Origin: Roseburia sp. 499
GTDB taxonomy: Bacteria > Bacillota > Clostridia > Lachnospirales > Lachnospiraceae
NCBI RefSeq assembly: GCF_001940225.2
Contig: NZ_CP135164.1
Span: 2,294,001 to 2,358,000 of the forward strand
DNA: 64,000 nt
Direction: 5' to 3'
Part shown: positions 54,662-62,678 of the stretch, piece by piece
How positions within the stretch are numbered: the stretch's first letter is position 1
How the letters are laid out: every line of letters starts with the position of its first letter
Notes under the pieces: model-generated
Databases searched by the model: none
What the model was told of the DNA's origin: nothing
Seen by the model: only the letters and a program-made list of their open reading frames with translations
Position numbers and translations under genes: made by a program

Positions 54662-55007
54662 TCTGCAGCTGTCTGACTAACATCGCATCAATCTTTTTTA
54701 TTGCATCTGTGCTGACAATCATCCCGGCAGTCTGTATTATCTGTTCCTCATTTATTGTGACCAGCTGCTCCGGTAAAAACATTGTTGTATGTCTTAAAAA
54801 TCCTCTAATTTCTGAAGGCTCAATATTAAAATGTACTGGAATATAATCCTTTCTCATCTTAGTTGTCCCCGGAACAACTGTGTATACAGGTGATTTTCCG
54901 TTTGCTTTGTCGCAGCTTATTACAATACATGGTCTCCTTCCAGCTTGTATATGCCTGAGTCCACTTTTTAATTCAGCCCACACAATCATATTTCTCTTTA
55001 TCTTCAC
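54642..55007 (-). CDS. PemK/MazF-family toxin-like protein
   Basis: 121 residues. GMIVWAELKSGLRHIQAGRRPCIVISCD is the conserved start of the MazF ribonuclease fold (here read as NMIVWAELKSG then RHIQAGRRPCIVIS); TTKMRKDYIPVHF and EQLVTINEEQI follow. An antitoxin of MazE type is not evident next to it, which is unusual for a toxin. It could instead serve a regulatory role in the Int/Xis operon. Four-base overlap with the gene upstream. Confidence 0.85.
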   Translation of the reverse strand: MKIKRNMIVWAELKSGLRHIQAGRRPCIVISCDKANGKSPVYTVVPGTTKMRKDYIPVHFNIEPSEIRGFLRHTTMFLPEQLVTINEEQIIQTAGMIVSTDAIKKIDAMLVRQLQIGEYDG

Positions 55008-55423
55008 TGCAGATCACCTCTCTTTGGTGGAATATACAAGTCAACCTTTGGTTCCTTCTCATCTACACTGAATAATCTAAACCCAGCTTCCCTTACTGCT
55101 CCAATTTTTAAATAAGAATCTGCTATTCCGTCTGAAATAGCATCGAGATTTGTTACGATAAGCGCATCTGCCTTTCCTGCTCTCATATATCTTATTGCCT
55201 TATAAAACACTTCATCCCTTAATCGTCGTCCAAAAATTCCTCTTCGGAATACTTTCATAGGAATAAGATTGTTATTGTCAGCAAATTCCATGATTCGTTT
55301 CAACTGCTTATCTTCCTTTTTCTCTGCTACAATACAGTCATGCTCCTCATCAGAAGACAACATCACAACACACTTTATTGGCTGTATGGTCAGTGGCTTT
55401 TTCTTTCTTCCTGCTCTTCTCAT
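55004..55423 (-). CDS. Resolvase-like N-terminal domain protein, probably non-catalytic
   Basis: 139 residues. The part AGKADALIVTNLDAISDGIADSYLKIGA and REAGFRLFSVDE matches the serine-recombinase N-terminal fold. The expected catalytic Ser near the first strand (Y.R.S) is absent; the strand reads KCVVMLSSDEEHD instead. No DNA-binding C-terminal domain. Probably a regulatory or structural relic. Overlaps the MazF-like gene by 4 bases and follows the XRE gene by 1 base. Confidence 0.7.
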   Translation of the reverse strand: MRRAGRKKKPLTIQPIKCVVMLSSDEEHDCIVAEKKEDKQLKRIMEFADNNNLIPMKVFRRGIFGRRLRDEVFYKAIRYMRAGKADALIVTNLDAISDGIADSYLKIGAVREAGFRLFSVDEKEPKVDLYIPPKRGDLQ

Positions 55424-55424
55424 T

Positions 55425-55775
55425 TCAAACCACTTCCTTTCTTGCCTCTAAGCCTTCAATAAAAATCAAACATGTAGACATTGCATATTCTCTATCACTT
55501 GGTTTAAGCATCTGCAATTTATCTTCCAATACAGACAAATCTTTATTCGCATGTTTTTCCCTGCTTTCAATTCCAAACAATGTATTAGGATCTACTCCAT
55601 ACTTTGTTACAATCTTCAGCATAAGATCCAGACTCATCCTATGTCTTCCCTGCTCAATTTGCGAATAATGAATATAACTTACATCAAGGCTCTCCGCCAT
55701 ATCGTTCTGTGTATATCCATATTTATTTCTAATACTTCTCAAAGTATTACCAACTGCATAAATATCATATATCAT
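55425..55775 (-). CDS. XRE-family HTH regulator
   Basis: About 116 residues. HTH_3: VGNTLRSIRNKYGYTQNDMAESLDVSYIHYSQIEQGRHRMS (read in pieces: helix 2 TQNDMAESL, recognition helix SYIHYSQIEQG), then DLMLKIVTKYGVDPNTLFG. ATG at 55775 with GAGG nine bases upstream is preferred over the GTG at 55790. It overlaps the small gene before it. Likely regulates the excision module. Confidence 0.88.
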   Translation of the reverse strand: MIYDIYAVGNTLRSIRNKYGYTQNDMAESLDVSYIHYSQIEQGRHRMSLDLMLKIVTKYGVDPNTLFGIESREKHANKDLSVLEDKLQMLKPSDREYAMSTCLIFIEGLEARKEVV

Positions 55776-55935
55776 CCTGAATAACCTCACTATCTAACCG
55801 ATTCCTGATGTATTCCACAGCCTCAGCCTCTGTTGGGCATTTGATGACTGGCTTCCCATAGTCATCAAATACCACTGTTTCAGAAGCAAATACAATGTAG
55901 GAATACCTGCCTAAATTCCTAACACTCAATCGCAT
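55765..55935 (-). CDS. Small protein, ~56 aa
   Basis: RLSVRNLGRYSYIVFASETVVFD begins the product, then KPVIKCPTEAEAVEYIRNRLD. Strand-helix pattern; no family known to me. The ATG at 55935 is used; a GTG at 55953 is possible. Overlaps neighbours on both sides, as is usual in compact element operons. Confidence 0.6.
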   Translation of the reverse strand: MRLSVRNLGRYSYIVFASETVVFDDYGKPVIKCPTEAEAVEYIRNRLDSEVIQDDI

Positions 55936-56287
55936 AATTGTTGTACCTCGCACTCATAGTACCAAGGTCAAATATTGTCACCCCCAAACCATTTATGCGA
56001 TCCATCATTGACTTTAAATCTTCAGGATTTCTTGTAATCTCATAAATATCTTCTACGACAAGCACCTTGTAATCTGAAGCCTCAAGAATTTCCACCAGCT
56101 GACGCATCTGAGGTCTGTCAACCGATGTAGATGCTCCATCATCTACCACAGTCTGCTCACACTCAATTCCCACACTTAATGCATATGTCTGATCAAGTTC
56201 TTTCTGTCTGTTCACATTATTCATACTCATCATGGACTTTATAAACAAAAGTCCTTTGTAAAGTTCTTTTCCGTTATACTTTTTCAT
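55919..56287 (-). CDS. Second resolvase-like N-terminal domain protein
   Basis: 122 residues. Contains CEQTVVDDGASTSVDRPQMRQLVE and YKVLVVEDIYEITRNPEDL, resembling the serine-recombinase fold (R.P....L and the V..DR..L-type strand, here VVEDIYEITRN). No catalytic Ser in the usual place and no C-terminal DNA-binding domain. Together with 55004-55423 this may be a duplicated non-catalytic domain. Confidence 0.6.
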   Translation of the reverse strand: MKKYNGKELYKGLLFIKSMMSMNNVNRQKELDQTYALSVGIECEQTVVDDGASTSVDRPQMRQLVEILEASDYKVLVVEDIYEITRNPEDLKSMMDRINGLGVTIFDLGTMSARYNNYAIEC

Positions 56288-56413
56288 GGCTATTACCTTC
56301 CTTAATTAAAATATTAAAGAAAGCATTGTGCACGCCGCTTTCAAATTCTGTGCTGTATCTCAAGCACAAGTATATTGTAATCTGCCACACCTTAATTGCC
56401 GACCGTGTACAAG

Positions 56414-56439
56414 CGACACTTATGTCGTGTAAACACGAC
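56414..56439. promoter_or_regulatory. Overlapping palindromes, candidate XRE operator
   Basis: CGACA-CTTA-TGTCG (56414-56427) overlaps GTCGTGT-AA-ACACGAC (56424-56439). They lie right after the XRE gene stop and upstream of the resolvase-like gene (start 56287). No T-run follows on either strand, so a terminator is unlikely. Confidence 0.6.
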
Positions 56440-56441
56440 AA

Positions 56442-56789
56442 TTACTTTTCTGCTGTCACACTTTTCATCGCTTTCATCATTGCAAGCCACTGTCTAATCT
56501 GCAATTCATCCATATCTGAAAGAACATCCATTGCCTCAGATAACAGTTCTGATTTTTCTTCATTCTCCCCATACATAATGAAATCAACAGATACACCTAG
56601 TACGATTGCCAGATTATCTAATGTCTGTGTCTTAAAATCCCCACCGTTTTCAATCGCAGATAATGCTTGTCTACCTATACCTACTCTATGAGCTAACTCA
56701 TCCTGTGATAATCCCATCGCCTTTCTCCTATCAGCAATTCGTAATCCTCTCTCATAATCCTTTTCTCTTGTCTGTGCTTTACTGCTCAT
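56442..56789 (-). CDS. XRE-family HTH regulator
   Basis: About 115 residues. GLRIADRRKAMGLSQDELAHRVGIGRQALSAIENGG (read as helices 1-4, recognition helix RQALSAIENG), then TLDNLAIVLGVSVDFIMYG. ATG at 56789 with CAAGGAGGATTT; the longer frame to 56912 would run through a terminator hairpin. Candidate operators lie just downstream, in front of the next gene, so it probably represses that operon. Confidence 0.9.
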   Translation of the reverse strand: MSSKAQTREKDYERGLRIADRRKAMGLSQDELAHRVGIGRQALSAIENGGDFKTQTLDNLAIVLGVSVDFIMYGENEEKSELLSEAMDVLSDMDELQIRQWLAMMKAMKSVTAEK

Positions 56790-56842
56790 AAATCCTCCTT
56801 GCCGCCCTTGGAAACGAACAAGTCGGATTACCTTTACAGCAC

Positions 56843-56899
56843 AAAAAAAGACGCACGAGGAAACCAGTATCATAAATACTGTTCGTTTCCCCTGCGTCT
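56843..56899 (-). terminator. Long hairpin terminator
   Basis: Arms AGACGCA/TGCGTCT, GGAAAC/GTTTCC and AGTAT/ATACT form one stem (56849-56899) followed on the minus strand by TTTTTTT. It ends the transcript of the small Cys-rich gene and isolates the XRE gene. Confidence 0.85.
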
Positions 56900-56959
56900 C
56901 TGGTGCTTCCATCTTTCGATGTGCCCTTATCAGGTGGGCTGTAATTTAATTGTCAATCG

Positions 56960-57184
56960 TTATATTCTGAAAGTCCCATTCTCAGAATGTTCCTTCATCA
57001 TTCCCTCGGAATACTTCTTGAGTATCATCACTCGCTTGCATCTGTCACACTTAATTCCAATATTCTGAAGTGCCACAGCAGAATCATCTCCGCATACAAA
57101 GTATTCCATCATTAATTTGTTGCATTTTTTACATCTAATTTCTAAAACATTTCCTTTATTCAATTCAGTTCGCTCCTTATTCAT
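56960..57184 (-). CDS. Small zinc-ribbon protein, 74 aa
   Basis: Two CxxC pairs, CKKC and CDRC, about 30 residues apart, in a strand-rich context (VLEIRCKKCNKLMMEYF, IGIKCDRCKRVMILKKY). The layout resembles Com-type translational regulators of phages, but no such target gene is seen. Function unknown. Confidence 0.7.
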   Translation of the reverse strand: MNKERTELNKGNVLEIRCKKCNKLMMEYFVCGDDSAVALQNIGIKCDRCKRVMILKKYSEGMMKEHSENGTFRI

Positions 57185-57249
57185 ACAAAATCATCAATCT
57201 ACAATTCTGTACTCGTAAAGGAAAGGGAAATCACCTTTGCAAGCCTTTT

Positions 57250-57286
57250 GCCGGGAGTTCCGATGAATGTCTGCACATTCCCCGGC
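57250..57286 (-). repeat. Hairpin between small element genes
   Basis: GCCGGG/CCCGGC arms with a 25-base loop, plus an adjacent TGTGCT/AGCACA hairpin near 57318. Could be processing or regulatory structure; 57185-57339 contains no gene. Confidence 0.4.
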
Positions 57287-57339
57287 TTTGCTGATCTAAA
57301 GCCAACTGATATGAATTGTGCTTTCAGCACACAATCACA

Positions 57340-57585
57340 TCAGGCTCCGGCTCTTTCCATAAACCACATATTGTTATCTTCATAGAAAAGGAATATTTCC
57401 TTTCCATCTACCACACAAGTATATCTCTCTCCGACACCACCAGCCTTTGTACTGGCTGCTCTGCGCTTGTCTTTTACTCGGGTAATTTCATACTTTCTGC
57501 CATCTTCCCATGTTATCTCTTTTGGAATAAGCAGTCCGTCCTTTGAAAACTCTGCAAGTACATCAACATATACCTTATTGCTCAA
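57340..57585 (-). CDS. Small element protein, ~82 aa
   Basis: The product begins LSNKVYVDVLAEFSKDGLLIPKEI and ends DGKEIFLFYEDNNMWFMERA. Beta-rich, soluble. Start is taken as TTG at 57585 with AAGGAAGGTGATTATA upstream; longer frames overlap the LexA-like gene. Family not recognised with certainty; comparable small proteins sit next to umuC/dinB genes in Clostridia elements. Confidence 0.65.
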   Translation of the reverse strand: MSNKVYVDVLAEFSKDGLLIPKEITWEDGRKYEITRVKDKRRAASTKAGGVGERYTCVVDGKEIFLFYEDNNMWFMERAGA

Positions 57586-57599
57586 TATAATCACCTTCC

Positions 57600-57842
57600 T
57601 TACAAGATTGCTATTGCTCTCGGACATTCCATCTTCCTTGCAATATAGCCTTTTTCTTCTAATATTTTCAGATGTGCATAAACACTTGAAGTCGATGCCA
57701 CCCCTACCATCTTGCATATCTCCCTGATAGTAGGAGCATAACCATTCACACGCTGATATTGCATAATACTTTCATACACATTCTGCTGCTTCTCCGTCAA
57801 TGGTGCTCTGTCTACCAGCTCAATTCTTGCTGCTTCGCTCAT
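57600..57842 (-). CDS. LexA DNA-binding domain without peptidase domain
   Basis: 80 residues: PLTEKQQNVYESIMQYQRVNGYAPTIREICKMVGVASTSSVYAHLK (winged helix; TIREIC and SSVYAHLKILEEKGYI are the recognition parts) ending MECPRAIAIL. It stops where LexA normally continues into the S24 peptidase, so it cannot self-cleave. It may act as a constitutive modifier of SOS-type promoters. Encoded directly after the Y-family polymerase. Confidence 0.88.
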   Translation of the reverse strand: MSEAARIELVDRAPLTEKQQNVYESIMQYQRVNGYAPTIREICKMVGVASTSSVYAHLKILEEKGYIARKMECPRAIAIL

Positions 57843-57857
57843 GTTCCGCCTCCCTCT

Positions 57858-59105
57858 TTATCCAAAGTATCCATGTGGATGTACTGTGTGTTCTTCTTTT
57901 GCATTGACTGACGACAAAATCCTATCCCGGTACATGAGTCCCCTCTGGATACTGTAAAATCCAAATCTTCTGCGTATCTCATCCACCGCCAAATCCATCT
58001 TCATCTGCTTTTCACGCTTCTCCACACTTGAGAACAAATCAATCTGTTCCCAATAATTATCTGTTACTAGGTCTGCACCTCGGACACCAACACTGCGGAT
58101 TGGTTTGCTCCAGTTATAGTTTTCCTTAAATATCTGATAAGCATATGCAGCTATCTCTCCGGTGATGTTTGTTGCATGGTCAATCTTTTTCTGACGGGTA
58201 AAAGAGAATAGCTCATTATCCCTGACACTTATCTCAACCACTCTGCACCTGAATCCATTCTCACGAAGTCTTGCTGCAACACTCTCAGCCAGAATATAAA
58301 GAACAATCTTTACATCCTCATCGCATACTAAATCCTTTGGTGTTGTTGTGCTGTTTCCCACTGATTTAATTGGAGCGTGGGTATTCTCCAGCTTGACAGG
58401 TGAATCATCATAGCCATTAGCAAACGACCATAAGATACTGCCCATCTTTCCAAGGTGACTGTTAAGCACATCTTCATCTGCTCTTGCAAGATCACCTATG
58501 GTTTTGATACCAAATAATGCAAGCTTTCTGTTCGTACTTTTGCCAACGTATAGAAGATCTGCCACCGGAAGTGACCATGCCTTCTGCTTAAACTCACTCT
58601 TATACATAGTTGTGATTGCATCAGGTTTCTTATAGTCTGAACCAAGCTTTGCAAATATCTTATTGAAAGAAACACCAACACTCACTGTGATGCCAAGCTC
58701 TGACTTCATTCTCCTGCTGATTTCCTGTGCGATAAGCAATCCATCTCCTTTAAGGGAACTGCTCCCTGTCACATCAAGCCAGCACTCATCAATCCCATAT
58801 GGCTCCTGCCTGTCCGTATATTCTGCATATATCTCATGTGCCATTCTTGAGAACCGAAGATATAAGTCCATTCTTGGTGAAACAAATGTTATGTCAGGGC
58901 AGACCTGCTTTGCCTGCCAGAGTGCCATTCCTGTTTTCACACCGTACTTCTTAGCAATATAGTCGGCTGTTAAGACAATCCCATGTCTTGCCTCCGGGTC
59001 ACCGCCTACTGCCAGTGGCTTTCCTGCAAGCTCCGGATGATGCAGATGCTCAATCGAGGCATAACAACAGTTGATATCTGAATGAAGTATTACCCTGTCT
59101 CCCAT
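57858..59105 (-). CDS. dinB: Y-family DNA polymerase (DinB/UmuC type)
   Basis: About 415 residues. Catalytic Asp in ILHSDINCCYASIEHL, catalytic Asp-Glu in YGIDECWLDVTG. Little-finger domain in the C-terminal third. Error-prone lesion bypass. ATG at 59105 has AGGAGGTGATGAAG. Its promoter (59185-59214) is next to the S24 operator, so it should be induced by SOS. Element-borne copies of this gene are typical of integrative elements in Clostridia. Confidence 0.93.
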   Translation of the reverse strand: MGDRVILHSDINCCYASIEHLHHPELAGKPLAVGGDPEARHGIVLTADYIAKKYGVKTGMALWQAKQVCPDITFVSPRMDLYLRFSRMAHEIYAEYTDRQEPYGIDECWLDVTGSSSLKGDGLLIAQEISRRMKSELGITVSVGVSFNKIFAKLGSDYKKPDAITTMYKSEFKQKAWSLPVADLLYVGKSTNRKLALFGIKTIGDLARADEDVLNSHLGKMGSILWSFANGYDDSPVKLENTHAPIKSVGNSTTTPKDLVCDEDVKIVLYILAESVAARLRENGFRCRVVEISVRDNELFSFTRQKKIDHATNITGEIAAYAYQIFKENYNWSKPIRSVGVRGADLVTDNYWEQIDLFSSVEKREKQMKMDLAVDEIRRRFGFYSIQRGLMYRDRILSSVNAKEEHTVHPHGYFG

Positions 59106-59184
59106 CTTCATCACCTCCTGCATTTAATCTGTCACTACCATAACCTTTAGTCCAAGTATATGAGTAATGTTTCTTACAGGGCAT

Positions 59185-59285
59185 AGTATAACCCCAAGAA
59201 TAATCGACTGTCAACGGACACATGTGTCCTTTTTCTCATTATATTGGATTTTTAACTTGAATAACTGGCACTATTGCTATATACT
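59185..59285. promoter_or_regulatory. Divergent promoters around a perfect S24-type operator
   Basis: GGACACATGTGTCC (59216-59229) is a perfect 14-bp palindrome. Left promoter (toward dinB): -35 TTGACA (59209-59214), 18-base spacer, -10 TATACT (59185-59190). Right promoter (toward the S24 gene): -35 TTGAAT (59257), 17-base spacer, -10 TATACT (59280-59285). A half-site GGACACA recurs at 60096 upstream of the next XRE gene. Confidence 0.85.
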
Positions 59286-59340
59286 ATGGAGTGAAAAGAG
59301 ACATTTGAAATCAACAAAATGAAAGAAAAGAGGCGTATGT

Positions 59341-60075
59341 ATGTACTCAATCGGAGAAATCATTTCAACATATAGAAAAAAGAAAGGCTTGCTCCAACAG
59401 GATCTCGCTGATGAACTGGCAAAGGAAGGCATTACCATTTCCTATAAAGCCATATCCAACTGGGAGAGAAATCTTGCTGAACCAAGCGTTACCATATTTT
59501 ACAAAGTGTGTAGAATCCTTGGTATTACTAACATGTATGAAGCATATTTTGGAGTAAATCCTGCCGATCCTTTCTCTTCACTTACTGATGAAGGCAGGGA
59601 AAAAGCTACGGATTATATCAATCTGCTCCACGCATCCGGAATGTATGAAAAGCAGACTGCTAAGATAATTCCATTCCGAAGCATTGATATTTTTGAAAAT
59701 GCCGTATCAGCCGGAACCGGTAACTTCCTTGTAGACGGACCGAAAGAGACTGTACGCATAGATGAATCTATCCTGCCGGAAGATACTACTTTCGGTGTAC
59801 GCATTAGTGGTGACAGTATGGAACCTGAATTCCACGATGGTCAGATTGCATGGGTATTACAACAGGAATCTGTTGCTAATGGAGAAATCGGCATCTTCGC
59901 TCTTAACGGAGAAGCCTATATTAAGAAATTACAAAACGATAAAGACGGAATTTTCCTTATCTCGCTTAACGAAAAGTATGCACCTATCAAGGTTGGAGAA
60001 AATGACCGCTTAGACATATTTGGAAAAGTTCTTGGAAAATCTGATGCTTCTGCTATTACAGGACATTGCCGATAA
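59341..60075 (+). CDS. LexA/CI-like repressor: XRE domain plus S24 autopeptidase
   Basis: 244 residues. N-terminal XRE HTH (ISTYRKKKGLLQQDLADEL, SYKAISNWERNLAEPS). Linker includes a potential Ala-Gly cleavage site (VSAGTG). S24 domain has nucleophile Ser in ISGDSMEPEFHDG and Lys in AYIKKLQ. Complete catalytic dyad, so RecA-stimulated self-cleavage is expected. Likely master regulator of the dinB operon and of element excision, by binding the palindrome at 59216. Opposite direction to the rest of the element. Confidence 0.93.
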   Translation: MYSIGEIISTYRKKKGLLQQDLADELAKEGITISYKAISNWERNLAEPSVTIFYKVCRILGITNMYEAYFGVNPADPFSSLTDEGREKATDYINLLHASGMYEKQTAKIIPFRSIDIFENAVSAGTGNFLVDGPKETVRIDESILPEDTTFGVRISGDSMEPEFHDGQIAWVLQQESVANGEIGIFALNGEAYIKKLQNDKDGIFLISLNEKYAPIKVGENDRLDIFGKVLGKSDASAITGHCR

Positions 60076-60159
60076 AATTGCAAGTCCTTTTTATCGGACA
60101 CATTATTTTGCATAATTGACAATAAGAAAATATCTATAGAACTGAAAGAAGGGATTTTT

Positions 60160-60360
60160 ATGGCGGTTACCAATAATATCAGAGAAATCCGGGAGCAGCG
60201 TGGCATTTACCAAGATGACCTTGCCGCTGCTATCGGATACAGCACCAAAACTGTCGGCAGGATAGAACGTGGGGACAGTACCCCATCTGCCGAATTTATG
60301 CTGCGGATATCAAAATACTTTAATATGCTGGTGGAAGATGTATTCCATGTGGAAGATTGA
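60160..60360 (+). CDS. Small XRE-family (Cro-like) regulator
   Basis: 66 residues, a single HTH: IREIREQRGIYQDDLAAAIG and GYSTKTVGRIERGDSTPS, then LRISKYFNMLVEDVFHV. No other domain. ATG preceded by AAGAAGGGATTTTT. Half-operator GGACACA upstream suggests control by the S24 repressor. Downstream 60361-60547 holds an AT-rich direct repeat GAATATATCTTT twice near 60490-60518 and no gene. Confidence 0.88.
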   Translation: MAVTNNIREIREQRGIYQDDLAAAIGYSTKTVGRIERGDSTPSAEFMLRISKYFNMLVEDVFHVED

Positions 60361-60547
60361 GCTGGGCACATGACACTAATTATATAAATCTCTTTTCAAT
60401 ATCATCTTCTATCAACAATTTATCTCGTAAACACCATTTGAAATAATCTATTATCAAACACGCGAGCATCTTCTATGCGGTCAACATATTGAATATATCT
60501 TTTTGAATATATCTTTCTCCTGTAAAACAATACCGTTTAATGACTGC

Positions 60548-61564
60548 TTATTTTTTGTCCGTTTTCCTTTGTAAATAAAATATCGCTTTACTTCCACATA
60601 ACAAACTTGCTTTTTCACACAGTTCTTCAACATACTCTTTCTTCGTTATCTCATCTAACCAGTCTTTCGGTATTGCATCTGCGCCATAATACAGTCCAGC
60701 AAGTCCACCTGCAACTGCTGCCACAGTATCTGTATCATGTCCCATATTTACTACTTTTAATAAACACTCTTTCAAGGAATCTGTGGTAATCAGGCACCAT
60801 ACCGCTGCTTCAATGGTTTCAATCACGTAACCTCCGCTTCTCATATCCCTTTCCTCTGTCTGTTGCAGTTCATCCAGATGAAACAACCTTGTGAAATGTG
60901 TCATTTCATAGTAATTTTCCCTGTCCTTGCCGTAAAACTTTAGTCCATTATCAATACCCGTTTGCAAAACTTCCTTCAATGATGATTTGTCTCTGTGATG
61001 AAGCAGTGCATCAACCATTGCATAATATAATCCGCATGCCATTTTACTTCTGAGATGATTATGTGTTAATCCGGACACTTTATGAATAAGAGCCATCTTA
61101 TCCTCTTCCGCAGTCTCCTGAGCTAATGCCAGAAATATACACGCCGGGAGAATCCTCATTAAAGAACCATTACCATTAGAGTTTTCGCCTGTGCATCCGC
61201 AGGTATCAATTTTCTTGTCCTTTATATAACGATAAATGGCTTCTGTACAGGTATTTCCCTGATCAAAGGCTTCTCCATACTGAGTATATTTTCCTTCTAA
61301 TTCCCACTTACAGAAGCATTCCATAATGTCCGTCAGATCAATTCTCTTATTATTTACAATACTGTCAAGAGTAGCAAGTACCATACTTCCATCGTCCGAC
61401 CATGTACCTGCCGGCATATTATAAACACCACCAGATTCCATCCCCCTCACCGGTCCGACTTCTCTTGTAGTAATTTCCTCTTTCTCCATAAACTGTACCG
61501 GAACACCTAGTGCGTCCCCTACAATCAGTCCCATCATACCGTCAAGCCATATATTCCTGTCCAT
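60548..61564 (-). CDS. ADP-ribosylglycohydrolase (DraG/ARH-like)
   Basis: 338 residues, all-helical. Metal site motifs are WSDDGSMVLATLDSI near residue 55 and GHDTDTVAAVAGGLAG near 275; start region MDRNIWLDGMMGLIVGDALGVPVQF is typical. Such enzymes remove ADP-ribose from Arg, Ser or other targets, or hydrolyse related molecules. GAAGGAGGTCTTGAT precedes the ATG. Same direction as the PPP phosphatase, 64-aa and macro-domain genes to the right, forming an ADP-ribose-related cargo group on the element. Confidence 0.92.
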   Translation of the reverse strand: MDRNIWLDGMMGLIVGDALGVPVQFMEKEEITTREVGPVRGMESGGVYNMPAGTWSDDGSMVLATLDSIVNNKRIDLTDIMECFCKWELEGKYTQYGEAFDQGNTCTEAIYRYIKDKKIDTCGCTGENSNGNGSLMRILPACIFLALAQETAEEDKMALIHKVSGLTHNHLRSKMACGLYYAMVDALLHHRDKSSLKEVLQTGIDNGLKFYGKDRENYYEMTHFTRLFHLDELQQTEERDMRSGGYVIETIEAAVWCLITTDSLKECLLKVVNMGHDTDTVAAVAGGLAGLYYGADAIPKDWLDEITKKEYVEELCEKASLLCGSKAIFYLQRKTDKK

Positions 61565-61645
61565 ATCAAGACCTCCTTCACATTCATCAAGAAGAAAATA
61601 CCATAGCCATTACCAGAAATGGTCGCCTGTTGTGCGACAAAGCTT

Positions 61646-62428
61646 CTACACATAGAATATCTTCTCATCATCCAATCTTAAGCATGCCAGTTTCGCATTT
61701 GACCTTCTATTTCTGGATGCACATCCGCAATCGATATCGTAGAAAGTACAATCCATTTCTTCGTCATATGATTTATAAACATTTCCATCATTGTATGGCA
61801 ATTCCTCTTCCAATGTTGTCGGCGTATGCCCGGCTACAACGATACCATGCTCCAAACCACCATATATGTAAGCATCGTCTCTTGCATATAAATAAAAATC
61901 TTCTAATGTATCAAAAGTATCATCGGTATCCACACCAGCCAAACTTTCAATATACCCAGCATGAACTACAACAATTTGTTTTCCGCTTACCTCCAGACGA
62001 TAGAAAAAAGCCATATTCCTAATTCTATCCGCCCATCTCTTTAACACTTCCAAGGTTACGCCTTGTTTTTCAATCAATTCCCGGATTGTCCCATAATGAT
62101 CAAAGAAATTCACTCCATTACCCTGCTTTAAAGATAATTGCCTAAGCAGTTCATAGATAAGCTTTGTATCATCCAGCGAGGATTCTGAACATTCATTTTG
62201 TGACAAAATTCCATACATCAAATCAATACTGTATGCAAATTCTTCATCATGATTTCCTCTAAGAAATATCACATTTTTCGGATTCGACTCAATCCATTTT
62301 AACATTTCAAAGCTTTGAGAACCTCTGTCAATATAATCGCCGGCAAAAATCAATGTATCCTCATCAGCAAACGCAATCTGTTCATGCATTTTTATCATAT
62401 CATCATAGAAGCCATGAATGTCGGACAT
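61646..62428 (-). CDS. PPP-family metallophosphoesterase (serine/threonine phosphatase-like)
   Basis: 260 residues. All three metal boxes are present: SDIHGFYDD, FAGDYIDRGSQS and FLRGNHDEEF; C-terminal GHTPT and VHAGYIE also present. It could hydrolyse phosphoproteins or small nucleotides such as Ap4A. The ATG at 62428 starts right at the first metal box, removing the usual first strand. GGAGG overlaps the stop of the previous gene and is 24 bases from this ATG. The in-frame codons before ATG read STSYYV, so a non-ATG start (ACG 62443 or ATT 62449) seems likely. Confidence 0.9.
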   Translation of the reverse strand: MSDIHGFYDDMIKMHEQIAFADEDTLIFAGDYIDRGSQSFEMLKWIESNPKNVIFLRGNHDEEFAYSIDLMYGILSQNECSESSLDDTKLIYELLRQLSLKQGNGVNFFDHYGTIRELIEKQGVTLEVLKRWADRIRNMAFFYRLEVSGKQIVVVHAGYIESLAGVDTDDTFDTLEDFYLYARDDAYIYGGLEHGIVVAGHTPTTLEEELPYNDGNVYKSYDEEMDCTFYDIDCGCASRNRRSNAKLACLRLDDEKIFYV

Positions 62429-62455
62429 TACATAATAACTCGTAGAAATCGCCTC

Positions 62456-62650
62456 CTAGAACATTTTGTTACCTGTTTTCGCTAATATAAGTGCATCATC
62501 ATAGCTACAATTATTCTCTCTTGCATATTGCATAATTGCACGAGCCAAATATGGATACTTACGAGGATCAACAAATCCATAATTTGCCTCAACCAACGCT
62601 CTATGGTAAAGTGCCTGAAGTTTTTCATCGTTAATATCAAATAATCCCAT
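62456..62650 (-). CDS. Small hypothetical protein, 64 aa
   Basis: Helical, soluble: GLFDINDEKLQALYHRALVEANYG, then RKYPYLARAIMQYARENN and ending LAKTGNKMF. No family known to me. ATG preceded by AAAGGAAGAAAACATT. The stop overlaps the ribosome site of the phosphatase gene, so the two are coupled. Possibly a partner of one of the ADP-ribose enzymes. Confidence 0.7.
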   Translation of the reverse strand: MGLFDINDEKLQALYHRALVEANYGFVDPRKYPYLARAIMQYARENNCSYDDALILAKTGNKMF

Positions 62651-62678
62651 AATGTTTTCTTCCTTTATTTATTATTTC

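Noticed and set aside
56424..56439. Reading the GTCGTGT/ACACGAC palindrome as a terminator
   Set aside because: No T-run follows on either strand; an operator is more likely.
60361..60547. Small gene between the XRE regulator and the ADP-ribosylglycohydrolase
   Set aside because: Frames are short and interrupted; only a direct repeat GAATATATCTTT is evident.
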